Positions 7,513 to 16,564 of a DNA stretch of 41,502 bases are shown here, in pieces. A program made the translations under genes and the position numbers. Position 1 is the stretch's first letter. Each line of letters begins with the position of its first letter. The notes beneath the pieces were generated by a model, which was not told where the DNA came from, did no database searches, and worked only from the letters and a program-made list of their open reading frames with translations. The DNA is from Mogibacterium pumilum (lineage in GTDB: Bacteria > Bacillota > Clostridia > Peptostreptococcales > Anaerovoracaceae): NCBI RefSeq assembly GCF_002243385.1, contig NZ_CP016199.1, positions 710,617-752,118 on the forward strand. Direction: 5' to 3'.

Positions 7513-8601
7513 ATGATCAAGAAGATGTATTCCGTATTGCTGTTTGTCATGGGCGGTATAATCGGAGGACTCTTGTTCTGTGTACTGCAGATGCAACTTG
7601 AAAATATCAGCTTTAATGAAGTTGCTGTTACGAGTGTCGTTGATTTCAGCATACTAGTGCTTTTTGTAGTGATTTTCGGACTTATTTTTAGAATTTTTGC
7701 ACCGACACTCATCAAGAAACAGAAGAAAGCCGCATCGTATATAGAGCATGATCTCAAAGATATATCCATTGATGCGATTCTCGTAGATGCACTCGGTGTG
7801 GTTATCGGACTAGTTATTGCACTCATCATTTCTATGAGCTACAGATCGCTTTTGCCACCACTCTGGTACGCAGTAGTGACGATTGTACTTTACTTCATGC
7901 TTGGGTTCTTTGGCTTTGCGATTGCATCAGCTAAAGTTAAGGGCAACAGAAAGATATTTGATAACTTTGCAATTCGTGGTCAGGAGAAAATTCAAGCTGG
8001 TGTGCCTAAAGTAATTGATACGAGTGTAATTATTGATGGCAGAATCCTCGATATCATGAGAGCGGGATTCATAGACGGCAAGATTATAATTCCAGCTTTT
8101 GTATTGGATGAGCTTCGTCATATCGCTGATTCCAGTGACAATATCAAACGTGTGCGCGGAAGACGTGGTCTCGATATACTCAATCAGATTAGAAGTGAAT
8201 TTAACGTAGAAATTTGCAACAATACTACGAAGTTTAAGTACCTTGACGATATTCCTGAGGTAGACGTGAAGCTTATTAAGTTGGCGCGTGAACTAAATGC
8301 CAATTTGATTACTACTGATTTTAATCTCAACAAGGTTGCGACAATCAACGATATAAAGGTACTCAATATCAATGAGTTGGCAAATGCAATCAAGCCGGTG
8401 GTTATTCCTGGCGAGCAAATGCTTATCGACATTGTAAAGCGTGGAAAAGATCGTGAGCAAGGTATCGGCTATCTCGATGATGGTACGATGATTGTCGTTG
8501 AAGATGGTGCTGATCACATCGCTGAAAACGTAGCAGCAACAGTTACGAGCGTTATACAGACAGCGGCAGGCAAAATGATATTTGCACGCATCAATCCATA
8601 A
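7513..8601 (+). CDS. PIN/TRAM-domain membrane protein (YacL family)
   Basis: 362 residues. About four transmembrane helices occupy residues 5-140 (VLLFVMGGIIGGLLFCVL, ILVLFVVIFGLIFRIF, ALGVVIGLVIALIISM, WYAVVTIVLYFMLGFFGF). A PIN nuclease domain follows, with acidic residues at VIDTSVIIDGR, VLDEL, EVDVKL and LITTDFNLN. A C-terminal TRAM domain (from about VVIPGEQMLIDIV) is a probable RNA-binding module. The family is a putative membrane-tethered ribonuclease; its substrate is not established. ATG 7513 is chosen because GGAGGGG lies just upstream; earlier in-frame codons have no site. Position before ispD matches B. subtilis yacL. Confidence 0.92.
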   Translation: MIKKMYSVLLFVMGGIIGGLLFCVLQMQLENISFNEVAVTSVVDFSILVLFVVIFGLIFRIFAPTLIKKQKKAASYIEHDLKDISIDAILVDALGVVIGLVIALIISMSYRSLLPPLWYAVVTIVLYFMLGFFGFAIASAKVKGNRKIFDNFAIRGQEKIQAGVPKVIDTSVIIDGRILDIMRAGFIDGKIIIPAFVLDELRHIADSSDNIKRVRGRRGLDILNQIRSEFNVEICNNTTKFKYLDDIPEVDVKLIKLARELNANLITTDFNLNKVATINDIKVLNINELANAIKPVVIPGEQMLIDIVKRGKDREQGIGYLDDGTMIVVEDGADHIAENVAATVTSVIQTAAGKMIFARINP

Positions 8602-8630
8602 TGCAATAATATAAGCAACAAGCACCTAGT

Positions 8631-8665
8631 GACTATCAACTATTAACTATTAACTATCAACTATA
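8631..8665. repeat. Five tandem heptamers (AACTATY-type)
   Basis: Five consecutive 7-base units: GACTATC, AACTATT, AACTATT, AACTATC, AACTATA. A further direct copy (AACTATCAACT) lies near 8680 and an inverted one (TATAGTTGTCAGTT) at 8702-8715, so the transcript could fold. It lies in the 148-bp gap between the PIN/TRAM gene and ispDF. Confidence 0.75.
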
Positions 8666-8749
8666 GATTAGCTGTTAGAAACTATCAACTGTTTAGTGAT
8701 GTATAGTTGTCAGTTGGTTGCTGCAAATTGCAGATTGCAGGTGGAGTAA

Positions 8750-10141
8750 GTGGCTCGTCATATAGAGTTACATTCGCGAAGGGAAGCTCCTTCGCAGACT
8801 AAACGAGGGATGGAAATAGCGATTAGTATTAATTTAGATAGACAGAGATTAGCGGCGAAGCACCGTAGCATTCATATTGCGCTCATCGCCGCGGCTGGTA
8901 AGGGTACGCGCATGGGGTCGGAGCTTCCTAAGCAGCTTATGAGCTATAAGGGAACTACGGTGATAGAGCGAACTGCTTCAGTCTTTGCGACACACGAGGA
9001 GATTGATGCGATATTTCTCCTCATACCACAAGATAAAGAATACGATGAGACATTCTTCCAAATAGCAGACAGGCTGAGACACTTGCACAACAAGCCTGTC
9101 CGCTGTTCGTATGGCGGAAATTCCCGAGGAGAGTCGGTGTATAACGGCTTGCAGGCCATTTCGCGGTATTTGGCTGAATGTGAGCAAGCTTCAGATGGTG
9201 AAGATGATGCGAAGAACGCTAAAGGCACTGCTAATTCTGAATCAGCAGGATGCTCAGAGGTGGTGGTACTGGTTCACGATGCAGCTAGAGCTGAAATAAC
9301 TGAAGGAGTCATAGACAGAAATATAGCCGCGATGAGATCAAATGAAGCAACATGTACTGTAGTTCCAGCTATTGATTCGCTCAGAATGACAGAAAAATCA
9401 GCAAGTGAATTTTTTGACGACTTGTCATCACATAATGATTATCTTATAATTAATAGTAAATCTATTGATAGAGATAGAGTGGTCGCTGTACAGACGCCGC
9501 AGTGTTTTAAACTAAACAGTTTAATGGCTGCGTACGACAAAGCGAGACGTGACGGATATGTCGGTACAGATGATGCTTCTATCGCGGAATATTTTGGACT
9601 GGACATCGCTCTTGTTGAAGGAGACTATGCCAATTCCAAGATAACTACTGGAAAGGACATCCCTATGGGAATACGAGTAGGTACAGGATATGATGTTCAT
9701 AGACTCGCCGAAGGGCACAGACTTATACTGTGCGGGGTTCCACTCCCCAGCGACAAGGGGCTCGTCGGACATTCGGACGCAGACGTGGCGACACATGCGC
9801 TGATGGATGCGCTGCTCGGGGCAGCTTGCTTGGGCGATATAGGAAAGCATTTTCCTGATACAGATGAGAGTTATAAGGGTGCAGATAGTGTTACACTTCT
9901 TCGTGAAGTCAAGAAGGAGCTTGGTGACATGAGCATTGGCAATGTTGATATCACGATAATTGCCGAGAGACCTAAGCTTGCACCGTATATAGATAAGATG
10001 AGAGAGAACATCGCTGAAGCACTTGAGATGCCCGTTGGCGCTGTGAGTGTAAAAGCCACGACGACAGAGAAGCTTGGCTTTACCGGAAGAGAAGAAGGCA
10101 TTGCAGCACAGGCTGTTTGCACAATAGAAGGGAGATTTTAA
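8750..10141 (+). CDS. ispDF: Bifunctional IspD/IspF isoprenoid biosynthesis enzyme
   Basis: This fusion carries two steps of the MEP pathway. The IspD part (about residues 43-305) makes CDP-methylerythritol from MEP and CTP, with nucleotide-binding [19 protein letters not shown] (followed by Ala rather than the usual Pro) and VQTPQCF. The IspF part (about 307-463) forms MEcPP, with metal ligands in GYDVHR and HSDAD and the ending [20 protein letters not shown] charged low-complexity insert at about residues 145-165 ([20 protein letters not shown]) interrupts IspD. The start is uncertain: GTG 8750 has GGTGGAG close by; ATG 8810 also precedes the conserved domain. The stop is 2 bp before the proS start. 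Confidence 0.95.
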   Translation: MARHIELHSRREAPSQTKRGMEIAISINLDRQRLAAKHRSIHIALIAAAGKGTRMGSELPKQLMSYKGTTVIERTASVFATHEEIDAIFLLIPQDKEYDETFFQIADRLRHLHNKPVRCSYGGNSRGESVYNGLQAISRYLAECEQASDGEDDAKNAKGTANSESAGCSEVVVLVHDAARAEITEGVIDRNIAAMRSNEATCTVVPAIDSLRMTEKSASEFFDDLSSHNDYLIINSKSIDRDRVVAVQTPQCFKLNSLMAAYDKARRDGYVGTDDASIAEYFGLDIALVEGDYANSKITTGKDIPMGIRVGTGYDVHRLAEGHRLILCGVPLPSDKGLVGHSDADVATHALMDALLGAACLGDIGKHFPDTDESYKGADSVTLLREVKKELGDMSIGNVDITIIAERPKLAPYIDKMRENIAEALEMPVGAVSVKATTTEKLGFTGREEGIAAQAVCTIEGRF

Positions 10142-10143
10142 CT

Positions 10144-11880
10144 ATGAAATTATCGAGGCTCCACCTCAAGACTTTGAGAGAAGCACCAAACGAAGCGGAA
10201 CTAATCAGCCACAAGCTGATGATCAGAGCTAACCTAATCAAGAAGGAAGCTGCTGGAATATATACATTCATGCCATTTGGCTGGAGAACAATCAGAAAGA
10301 TCGAAGATATCGTAAGACAGGAGCAGGACAGAATCGGTTGTCAGGAGCTCCACATGCCTCACGTAAATCCATCTGAACTCTGGAAGGAGTCGGGAAGATG
10401 GTACGCTTATGGACCGGAGCTTTGGAGAATCAAGGATAGAAACGGCAGAGACTTCTGCCTTGTTCCTACATGTGAGGAGCTGTGTACGAATATCGTTAAA
10501 CAGGAGATTTCTTCTTATAGAGAGCTTCCTCTTCAGCTATACCACATTCAGTTCAAGTATCGTGACGAAGCCCGTCCAAGATACGGTCTGATGAGATCTC
10601 GTGAGTTTATCATGAAGGATGCATACTCGTTTGACAGAACTCCAGAAGATTTAGAAGTGGCTTACAGACTGCAGTACGACGCATATGTGAGAACATTTTC
10701 AAGATGTGGTCTTGACTTCAGAATCGTTGAGGCTGACAACGGTCCAATCGGTGGCAGCAATTCACACGAGTTCTCAGCTCTATCTAACGTTGGTGAGAGT
10801 GAAATCGCTTACTGTGAGAAGTGCGATATGGCGGCTACTATCGAGAGAGCTGAGTGCATAGATGAGAAGCCTGTTGATGAGCCAGAGCAGGCTCTTGAGA
10901 CAGTATATACTCCAGGTACGAAGACTATCAAGGACGTATGCGACTTCCTTGGTGTTGAGGAGAAGCAGACTGTTAAGGCTCTTATGTTCACTACATTTGA
11001 CCAGGATTTGAATCCGGCTGATTACGTTTGCGTTTTTATCAGAGGCGATAGAGACGTTAACATGATTAAGCTTGTAAATGCTCTTGGAATTCCTGAGCAC
11101 TACATCGAGTTTGCGGATGAGGACGAGATGGGACCTGTTACAGGAATCGTTGGCGGATTCACAGGACCAGTTGGAATTCATAATTGCAAGATTGTTGTTG
11201 ATAGCGAGCTAGTAGGAACTAAGAACATGGTTGCCGGAGCTAACAAGGAAGACCATCATATGAAGGGCGTTTGCTACGGTAGAGATTACGTTGGAGATAT
11301 CGTAACTGATATCAAGACGCTCAAGGAAGGCGACCCATGCCCACACTGCGGAGCTCCAATCAAGCACACAAGAGGTATTGAGGTTGGACAGATTTTCAAG
11401 CTCGGAACTAAGTATTCAGATTCGATGAGTGCAACTTATAAGGATGAAAATGGTGAGGACCAGATTTACTGGATGGGTTGCTACGGAATCGGGATTACAA
11501 GAACTATGCAGGCAATCGTGGAGCAGAGTCATGATGATAAGGGCATCATTTGGCCAATGTCAGTTGCGCCATACCACGTAATCGTAACCGTTATCAATCC
11601 TGCTGATGAAGTGCAGATGAAAATTGCTAACAAGATTGAGTCTGAACTGGAAGCTAAGCGCGTTGAAGTTCTCGTAGATGATAGAGATGAGAGAGCTGGA
11701 GTTAAGTTTAACGATGCTGACCTGATCGGTATCCCTGTTAGAATCACAGTTGGAAAGCTTGCTAAGGACGGAAACGTTGAGTACAAGCTAAGACGTGAAG
11801 AGGGCAACGAAGTTATGTCGGCCGATGAAGCTATCAAGGCTGCGGCAGAGCTCGTTGATAAGGAAATCTTCGGACTATAA
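10144..11880 (+). CDS. proS: Prolyl-tRNA synthetase, bacterial type with INS editing domain
   Basis: 578 residues. It charges tRNA-Pro. Class II catalytic motifs: the motif 2 region RPRYGLMRSREFIMKDAYSF and motif 3 CYGIGITRTMQAIVEQ. Between them, at about residues 230-380, is the YbaK-like INS domain that hydrolyses mischarged Ala-tRNA-Pro. The C-terminal anticodon-binding domain is at about 480-575 (YHVIVTVINPADEVQ onward). The loop usually written GPTHEE reads VPTCEE here, a His-to-Cys difference. ATG 10144 is set by GAAGGGAG; ispDF ends at 10141, so the two genes are coupled. No T-box leader lies upstream. Confidence 0.97.
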   Translation: MKLSRLHLKTLREAPNEAELISHKLMIRANLIKKEAAGIYTFMPFGWRTIRKIEDIVRQEQDRIGCQELHMPHVNPSELWKESGRWYAYGPELWRIKDRNGRDFCLVPTCEELCTNIVKQEISSYRELPLQLYHIQFKYRDEARPRYGLMRSREFIMKDAYSFDRTPEDLEVAYRLQYDAYVRTFSRCGLDFRIVEADNGPIGGSNSHEFSALSNVGESEIAYCEKCDMAATIERAECIDEKPVDEPEQALETVYTPGTKTIKDVCDFLGVEEKQTVKALMFTTFDQDLNPADYVCVFIRGDRDVNMIKLVNALGIPEHYIEFADEDEMGPVTGIVGGFTGPVGIHNCKIVVDSELVGTKNMVAGANKEDHHMKGVCYGRDYVGDIVTDIKTLKEGDPCPHCGAPIKHTRGIEVGQIFKLGTKYSDSMSATYKDENGEDQIYWMGCYGIGITRTMQAIVEQSHDDKGIIWPMSVAPYHVIVTVINPADEVQMKIANKIESELEAKRVEVLVDDRDERAGVKFNDADLIGIPVRITVGKLAKDGNVEYKLRREEGNEVMSADEAIKAAAELVDKEIFGL

Positions 11881-11947
11881 TCCGATAATTTCGAAGGGAA
11901 AAAATTAATTACAAGGTGATTTAATGTCCTAAGAATTAGGAGGGAAA

Positions 11948-12619
11948 ATGCTGGAACTATTCGTCACATTTTTCAAACTGGGCTTATTCACAATAGGGGG
12001 TGGGGTCGCTATGATTCCCATCCTCTCTAATATTATGGTAAAAGACAAGAAATGGTTCTCTGAAGACGAGATGATAGATATTATCGCGATCTGTCAGGGA
12101 CTTCCAGGCGTCATTGCCATTAATATGGCAACTTACGTAGGATTCAAGAGGCGCGGGCTGATTGGATCCTTTGTTGCAACTTTTGGTGTGATTCTACCTT
12201 CGTTTATGATAATCGTCATTATAGCTAAAGGTATGAATTTCATAGACGGAAATCCGTACGTTCAAGGGGCGCTTGGAGGACTGAGAGCAGCTGCGCTGGG
12301 GCTCATAATCTTAGCTGTGTATCAAATTGCGAAGGGTGTGATCAAGGATAGATTCAGTGCAATAGGCTCAGTGGTCAGCTTCGTGCTAATTGCTGTATTT
12401 AAGATAAATGTTATTTACATTATTCTGTTGTTCCTAACTCTAGGAGTTACTCGTGCCTATATGACGAAATCATCTGTCGAGGATGCAGAAGCTTCGAGAG
12501 CAAGAGACGATGCGGAGCTTGCAGAAGGAAAATGTGATACAGAATCATCAAAGTTCAAAGTTGATGAAGAAGCATCCAGTTTGAATCATAATATAAAGAG
12601 AAGAGGGGGCGACAAGTGA
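11948..12619 (+). CDS. Chromate transporter family protein, N-terminal half-type
   Basis: 223 residues. Short (half-size) CHR family protein with FKLGLFTIGGGVAMIPIL and LPGVIAINMATYVGFKRRGLIGS, the conserved motifs of this family. About five to six hydrophobic helices occupy residues 1-180, then a charged tail of about 45 residues. Short CHR proteins work as heteromeric pairs, and the second half is encoded immediately downstream with overlapping stop and start codons. True substrate may not be chromate. TTAGGAGGG provides the ribosome binding site. Confidence 0.9.
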   Translation: MLELFVTFFKLGLFTIGGGVAMIPILSNIMVKDKKWFSEDEMIDIIAICQGLPGVIAINMATYVGFKRRGLIGSFVATFGVILPSFMIIVIIAKGMNFIDGNPYVQGALGGLRAAALGLIILAVYQIAKGVIKDRFSAIGSVVSFVLIAVFKINVIYIILLFLTLGVTRAYMTKSSVEDAEASRARDDAELAEGKCDTESSKFKVDEEASSLNHNIKRRGGDK

Positions 12620-13209
12620 TGATTTTACTAAAGCTATATCTTGCCTTCTTCAAAATAGGTCTGTTTGGATTTGGTGGCGGTCTTGCGATTATCCAGCTCA
12701 TATACGATAGCATTAGGGAGTTTGCGAACATATCTCAAGAGGAGTTTGCAAATATCGTCGCTATCGCACAGGTGACACCGGGCCCAGTTGCAGTAAATTC
12801 GGCAACTTATGTGGGATATGAGGTTGGCGGCTATCTTGGGTCCGCTATGGCAACACTAGGTGTTGCAACACCGGCATTTATAATTATCTCTCTAGTGGCT
12901 AAGGCTGTTAATCGTTATAAGGAAAGCACTGCTGTTAAAGGTGCTCTAGAGGGTATAAGACCGGCGACAGTAGGACTTATAGCAGGAGCAGCAATTACTA
13001 TTGGAGGTGCGGCAGTTATGCCGAAGAGCTCTCTAGGCGGAAATTTTGCAGCTCTACGAGGATTGTCGCTTTCAGTCGGTAATTCACACATAGATTTGAT
13101 TGCGATAGCGCTCACGGGGCTGACTATTTTGCTAATTCAAAAGTTTAAGATAAATCCAATGCTCGTACTTATCATTATTGGGTGCGTAGGAGCTGTCCTT
13201 GGTGTATAA
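12619..13209 (+). CDS. Chromate transporter family protein, partner half
   Basis: 196 residues from ATG 12619, which overlaps the TGA of the preceding gene by one base (TGATG). GTG 12616 is an alternative start. Family motifs FKIGLFGFGGGLAIIQ and VAQVTPGPVAVNSATYVGYE-like (here AIAQVTPGPVAVNSATYVG) are clear. About six transmembrane helices; it ends with a hydrophobic helix. It is paired with the previous gene to form one transporter. Both sit between proS and cysS, which are neighbours or near neighbours in related genomes. Confidence 0.9.
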   Translation: MILLKLYLAFFKIGLFGFGGGLAIIQLIYDSIREFANISQEEFANIVAIAQVTPGPVAVNSATYVGYEVGGYLGSAMATLGVATPAFIIISLVAKAVNRYKESTAVKGALEGIRPATVGLIAGAAITIGGAAVMPKSSLGGNFAALRGLSLSVGNSHIDLIAIALTGLTILLIQKFKINPMLVLIIIGCVGAVLGV

Positions 13210-13275
13210 TTTAAATAATTATACCCAAATGGGAATGACGAATTAAGTCGAGATATGATTTTGCGGAGGAAAGAA

Positions 13276-14679
13276 ATGAAGATTTATAACTCTATGACTA
13301 GAAGCAAGGAAGAGTTTGTACCTGTCCAGGAAGGCAAGGTTAATATTTACGTTTGCGGTCCTACGGTTTACAACTATTTTCATATAGGTAACGCTAGACC
13401 TTTCGTAGTGTTCGATACGCTGCGCAGGTTTTTCAAATATATCGGATACGAAGTTAAGTTCGTGCAGAATTTTACGGATGTAGATGACAAGATCATCAAT
13501 AGAGCGAAGGAAGAAAATTTACCGGCACTTGAGGTATCGGAAAAGTACATCAAAGAATATTTTGACGATGCACAGGCTCTCAATGTAATAAAGGCTGACG
13601 TGCACCCTAAGGTTTCCGAGCATATTGAGGACATCATCGAGTTCATCAGCACACTCATAGACAAGGGTTATGCTTACGAGGCTGACGGAGATGTTTACTA
13701 TATTACTCGTAAGTTCCCTGAGTACGGAAAGCTATCAGGACAGAACATTGATGACCTTGAGTCAGGTGCTAGAATTGCCATCGGTGAGGTTAAAAAGGAT
13801 CCACTCGACTTCGCGCTATGGAAGGCTCAGAAGACAGATGATGAAATCGCGTGGGAATCTCCTTGGGGTAAAGGAAGACCCGGCTGGCATATCGAATGCT
13901 CAACTATGGCCAAGAAGCATCTCGGCACAACGATTGACATTCACGGCGGCGGACAGGACCTAAAGTTTCCTCACCATGAAAATGAAATCGCTCAGTCTGA
14001 GGCTTGCAACTGTGCACCGTTTGCAAACTACTGGATGCACAACGGATACATCATGGTTGATGGCGAGAAGATGTCAAAGTCTCTCAATAACTTCTTTACA
14101 GTAAGAGACATCCGTAATGAGTATGATGGTGACTTTATCAGATTCTTCCTTCTCAGCGTTCAGTACAGGGGACCAATCAACTTCAGCGATGAGGGTATGA
14201 AGCAGGTTAAGCAGGGCTACGATAGACTTGTAAATGCAACCGAGACTTTGGAATTCCTCGTACAGAATGGTTCTGAAGCGATGACAGAGCAGGAAGAGCA
14301 GACAGTTAAGTCATTTGCTGATTATAAGGAGAAATTCGTTGAGTGCATGAGCGATGACCTCAACACTGCCGGTGCTATAGGAGCTCTCTTCGAGCTAGTT
14401 TCGGCTATCAATATAGAGATAGAAGGCGGAGCATCGAAGGAATTTGCAGGCAAGGCACTTGATATAATCCATGAACTCGCTGATGTTCTAGGAGTTCTAC
14501 AGAGAAGCAACGAAAATGCAATAGGGGATGATATCCAAGCGCTCGTAGATGAGAGACAACAGGCTCGTAAGGAGAAGAACTGGGCCAGAGCTGATGAGAT
14601 TAGAGATCAACTAGCAGTTATGGGATATACACTCAAAGACACACCACAGGGAGTTCAGATAATTAAAGCAGATGCATAA
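13276..14679 (+). CDS. cysS: Cysteinyl-tRNA synthetase
   Basis: 467 residues. It attaches Cys to tRNA-Cys. Class I signature: HIGN in YNYFHIGNARPFVVFD (the HIGH variant) and KMSKS in DGEKMSKSLNNFFTVRDI. Zinc ligands: Cys in VCGPTVYN, Cys in GWHIECS, and HHENE. A C-terminal DALR-like helical domain and an anticodon-binding tail (EKNWARADEIRDQL) are present. ATG 13276 is preceded by GCGGAGGA; the in-frame ATG at 13255 lacks a site. It overlaps mrnC by 8 bp. Confidence 0.97.
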   Translation: MKIYNSMTRSKEEFVPVQEGKVNIYVCGPTVYNYFHIGNARPFVVFDTLRRFFKYIGYEVKFVQNFTDVDDKIINRAKEENLPALEVSEKYIKEYFDDAQALNVIKADVHPKVSEHIEDIIEFISTLIDKGYAYEADGDVYYITRKFPEYGKLSGQNIDDLESGARIAIGEVKKDPLDFALWKAQKTDDEIAWESPWGKGRPGWHIECSTMAKKHLGTTIDIHGGGQDLKFPHHENEIAQSEACNCAPFANYWMHNGYIMVDGEKMSKSLNNFFTVRDIRNEYDGDFIRFFLLSVQYRGPINFSDEGMKQVKQGYDRLVNATETLEFLVQNGSEAMTEQEEQTVKSFADYKEKFVECMSDDLNTAGAIGALFELVSAINIEIEGGASKEFAGKALDIIHELADVLGVLQRSNENAIGDDIQALVDERQQARKEKNWARADEIRDQLAVMGYTLKDTPQGVQIIKADA

Positions 14680-15061
14680 CGATATCAAGAGCATGAATAC
14701 GACGGCACTCGCCTATATAGGGGATGCTATCTATGAATTACATATTAGAGAACTTCTGATTGGCAGAAATAAAGGTGATGTCGGCAAAGTACACAAGAGG
14801 GCCGTATCGTACGTATCTTCAGATGGACAGGCAAAAGCTATCAAGTCTATGATGAAGGATTTTCTCACTGAAGAGGAGCAGAAGTTCGTTAAGCGTGCGA
14901 GGAATAAACGTGCAACATCAAGACCTAAGAATGCAGACCCGCGCAAGTACAAGCTTGCAACAGGGTTTGAAGCACTGATAGGGGCACTTCATATGGATAG
15001 AGATGAAGATAGACTTGAAGAGGTGCTGGCTGAAGCTATTCGAATTATAGAGGAGGATTAG
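14672..15061 (+). CDS. mrnC: Mini-ribonuclease III (23S rRNA maturation)
   Basis: 129 residues. MrnC is an RNase III catalytic domain without a double-stranded RNA binding domain; it trims 23S rRNA ends. Signature residues are in LAYIGDAIYELHIRELL (catalytic Asp) and GFEALIGALHMDRDEDRL (catalytic Glu), with the family's basic segment KRARNKRATSRPKNADPR. The start codon lies inside the end of cysS. Stop and thyA start are separated by 1 bp. The cysS-mrnC order is that of B. subtilis and clostridia. Confidence 0.95.
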   Translation: MHNDIKSMNTTALAYIGDAIYELHIRELLIGRNKGDVGKVHKRAVSYVSSDGQAKAIKSMMKDFLTEEEQKFVKRARNKRATSRPKNADPRKYKLATGFEALIGALHMDRDEDRLEEVLAEAIRIIEED

Positions 15062-15062
15062 A

Positions 15063-15893
15063 GTGAGTAAAGCAGATAAACTGTTTGTGAGTATGTGCGA
15101 AGATATAATAGCGAACGGATTTAGTTCAGAGGGTCAGAAGGTAAGGCCTCACTGGCCGGACGGGGCGCCTGCGCATACGATAAAGAATTTTGGCGTGGTT
15201 AATAGATATAATTTGCAGGAAGAATTTCCGGCACTCACCGTAAGACCTACGGCTATTAAGCTTGCTTTTGATGAGTTGCTCTGGATATGGCAGAAGAAGT
15301 CGAACAGGGTTTCTGATCTCGGCAGCCATATCTGGGACGAGTGGGCAGGTGAAGATGGCACCATCGGTAAGGCATATGGATACCAGCTCGGAGTTAAGTA
15401 CAAGTTCAAGCAGGGTGAGATGGATCAGGTTGATAACATCCTTTGGCTGCTTGAGCATGACAGATATTCCAGAAGAATCATGGCTAACATGTACAACTTT
15501 GCTGACCTTAGCGAGATGAACCTAGAGCCGTGCGCATATAGCATGACTTTCAATGTAAAGGGCGATACACTCAACGCGATTCTAAACCAGCGCTCGCAGG
15601 ACATCTTGACGGCAAATAACTGGAATGTAGTGCAGTACTCGCTGCTCCTGATGATGTTCGCACAAGTTAGTGGACTCAAGGCGGGAGAGCTTGTTCACGT
15701 GATTTCAGATGCTCATATCTATGATAGACATGTGGATATAGTTAAGGAGCTTATAGAACGACCGCAGTATCCGGCGCCTAAGGTGGCGTTAAATCCGGAT
15801 GTGAAAGACTTCTACGAGTTCACAGTAGATGATCTAATCGTCGAAGATTACCAGAAAAATCCACAGGTGAAGAACATTCCGGTGGCTATATAA
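15063..15893 (+). CDS. thyA: Thymidylate synthase ThyA
   Basis: 276 residues. It methylates dUMP to dTMP with methylenetetrahydrofolate and releases dihydrofolate. Catalytic C157 is in LEPCAYSMTFNV; downstream are LNQRSQDILTANNWNVVQYS and the conserved HVISDAHIYDRHVD. Its size is close to the 264-residue E. coli enzyme. Start GTG 15063 follows AGAGGAGG at the end of mrnC, so the two are coupled. Many clostridia, as I recall, have the flavin enzyme ThyX here; ThyA needs a dihydrofolate reductase, and one is encoded next. Confidence 0.95.
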   Translation: MSKADKLFVSMCEDIIANGFSSEGQKVRPHWPDGAPAHTIKNFGVVNRYNLQEEFPALTVRPTAIKLAFDELLWIWQKKSNRVSDLGSHIWDEWAGEDGTIGKAYGYQLGVKYKFKQGEMDQVDNILWLLEHDRYSRRIMANMYNFADLSEMNLEPCAYSMTFNVKGDTLNAILNQRSQDILTANNWNVVQYSLLLMMFAQVSGLKAGELVHVISDAHIYDRHVDIVKELIERPQYPAPKVALNPDVKDFYEFTVDDLIVEDYQKNPQVKNIPVAI

Positions 15894-15907
15894 ATTGAGA
15901 TTATATA

Positions 15908-15954
15908 AAGGCGGTGCCTGCATCAATTGCATGGGTGCCGTCTTAAGTATTTTT
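15908..15954 (+). terminator. Probable terminator after thyA
   Basis: A GC-rich hairpin with some G-U pairs (AAGGCGGTGCC against GGGTGCCGTCTT, with an inner GCA/TGC closing) is followed by AAGTATTTTT. It may be leaky, since dfrA follows 50 bp later without an obvious promoter of its own. Confidence 0.6.
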
Positions 15955-15999
15955 AAAACGAGAAAACAGGAAACGAAAGTATATAAACAGAGGTGAATG

Positions 16000-16488
16000 A
16001 TGAATCTAATAGTGGCTGTTGATGAGAAATGGGGAATCGGATGCGACAACAACCTTCTCGCTTCAATTCCTGGGGATATGCAGTATTTTAAGGAAAAGAC
16101 GACTGACGGAGTTGTAGTTATGGGGCGTAGGACTCTCGAGAGTCTGCCTAAGCAGAGAGGTCTGCTAAAACGTATCAACTACGTGCTCACTTCCAACAAA
16201 GAGTTTGAGGCTGAGAGATGTATAGCCGTACACAGCGAGGAGGAACTGTTAAAGGAACTCGAACAATATGACCCAGAGCATATTTTTATCATCGGTGGGG
16301 AGAGCATTTACAAGAAATTCTACAAACATTGTGATAAGTGCTTTGTAACCAAGATGCACGCGAACCTTAATGCCGACAAATTCATGGTTAACCTCGACGA
16401 AGATGAAGATTTTAAAGAGACGTGGAAGAGTGAGATGTATAGTGAAAACGGCATCGACTATGAGTTCGCTCTGTATGAAAGAGCATAG
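16000..16488 (+). CDS. dfrA: Dihydrofolate reductase
   Basis: 162 residues. It reduces dihydrofolate made by ThyA back to tetrahydrofolate with NADPH. Motifs: VDEKWGIGCDNNLLASIPGDM (substrate-binding acidic residue is the Asp in PGDM), VVMGRRTLESLP for NADPH, and HIFIIGGESIYKKF. ATG 15997 and ATG 16000 are adjacent; I prefer 16000 because of the spacing to AGAGGTG. This is the last housekeeping gene before the toxin island. The name dfrA is by function; nothing suggests an acquired trimethoprim-resistant type. Confidence 0.94.
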   Translation: MNLIVAVDEKWGIGCDNNLLASIPGDMQYFKEKTTDGVVVMGRRTLESLPKQRGLLKRINYVLTSNKEFEAERCIAVHSEEELLKELEQYDPEHIFIIGGESIYKKFYKHCDKCFVTKMHANLNADKFMVNLDEDEDFKETWKSEMYSENGIDYEFALYERA

Positions 16489-16564
16489 GTGGATTGCACA
16501 AGGAAGATGAATTATTAATCAGCTACTTGTGACGATAGGTTATAAATGTGGTAAAGGTAGAAGA

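Noticed and set aside
8631-8665. CRISPR-like array
   Set aside because: The units are only 7 bases and directly adjacent, with no spacers and no cas genes.
11881-13275. T-box riboswitch before cysS or proS
   Set aside because: The gaps before both synthetase genes are too short (2 to 66 bases) and show no T-box core.
16000-16488. Acquired trimethoprim-resistance dfr gene
   Set aside because: The gene sits directly behind thyA in a housekeeping block and has no integron or mobile context.
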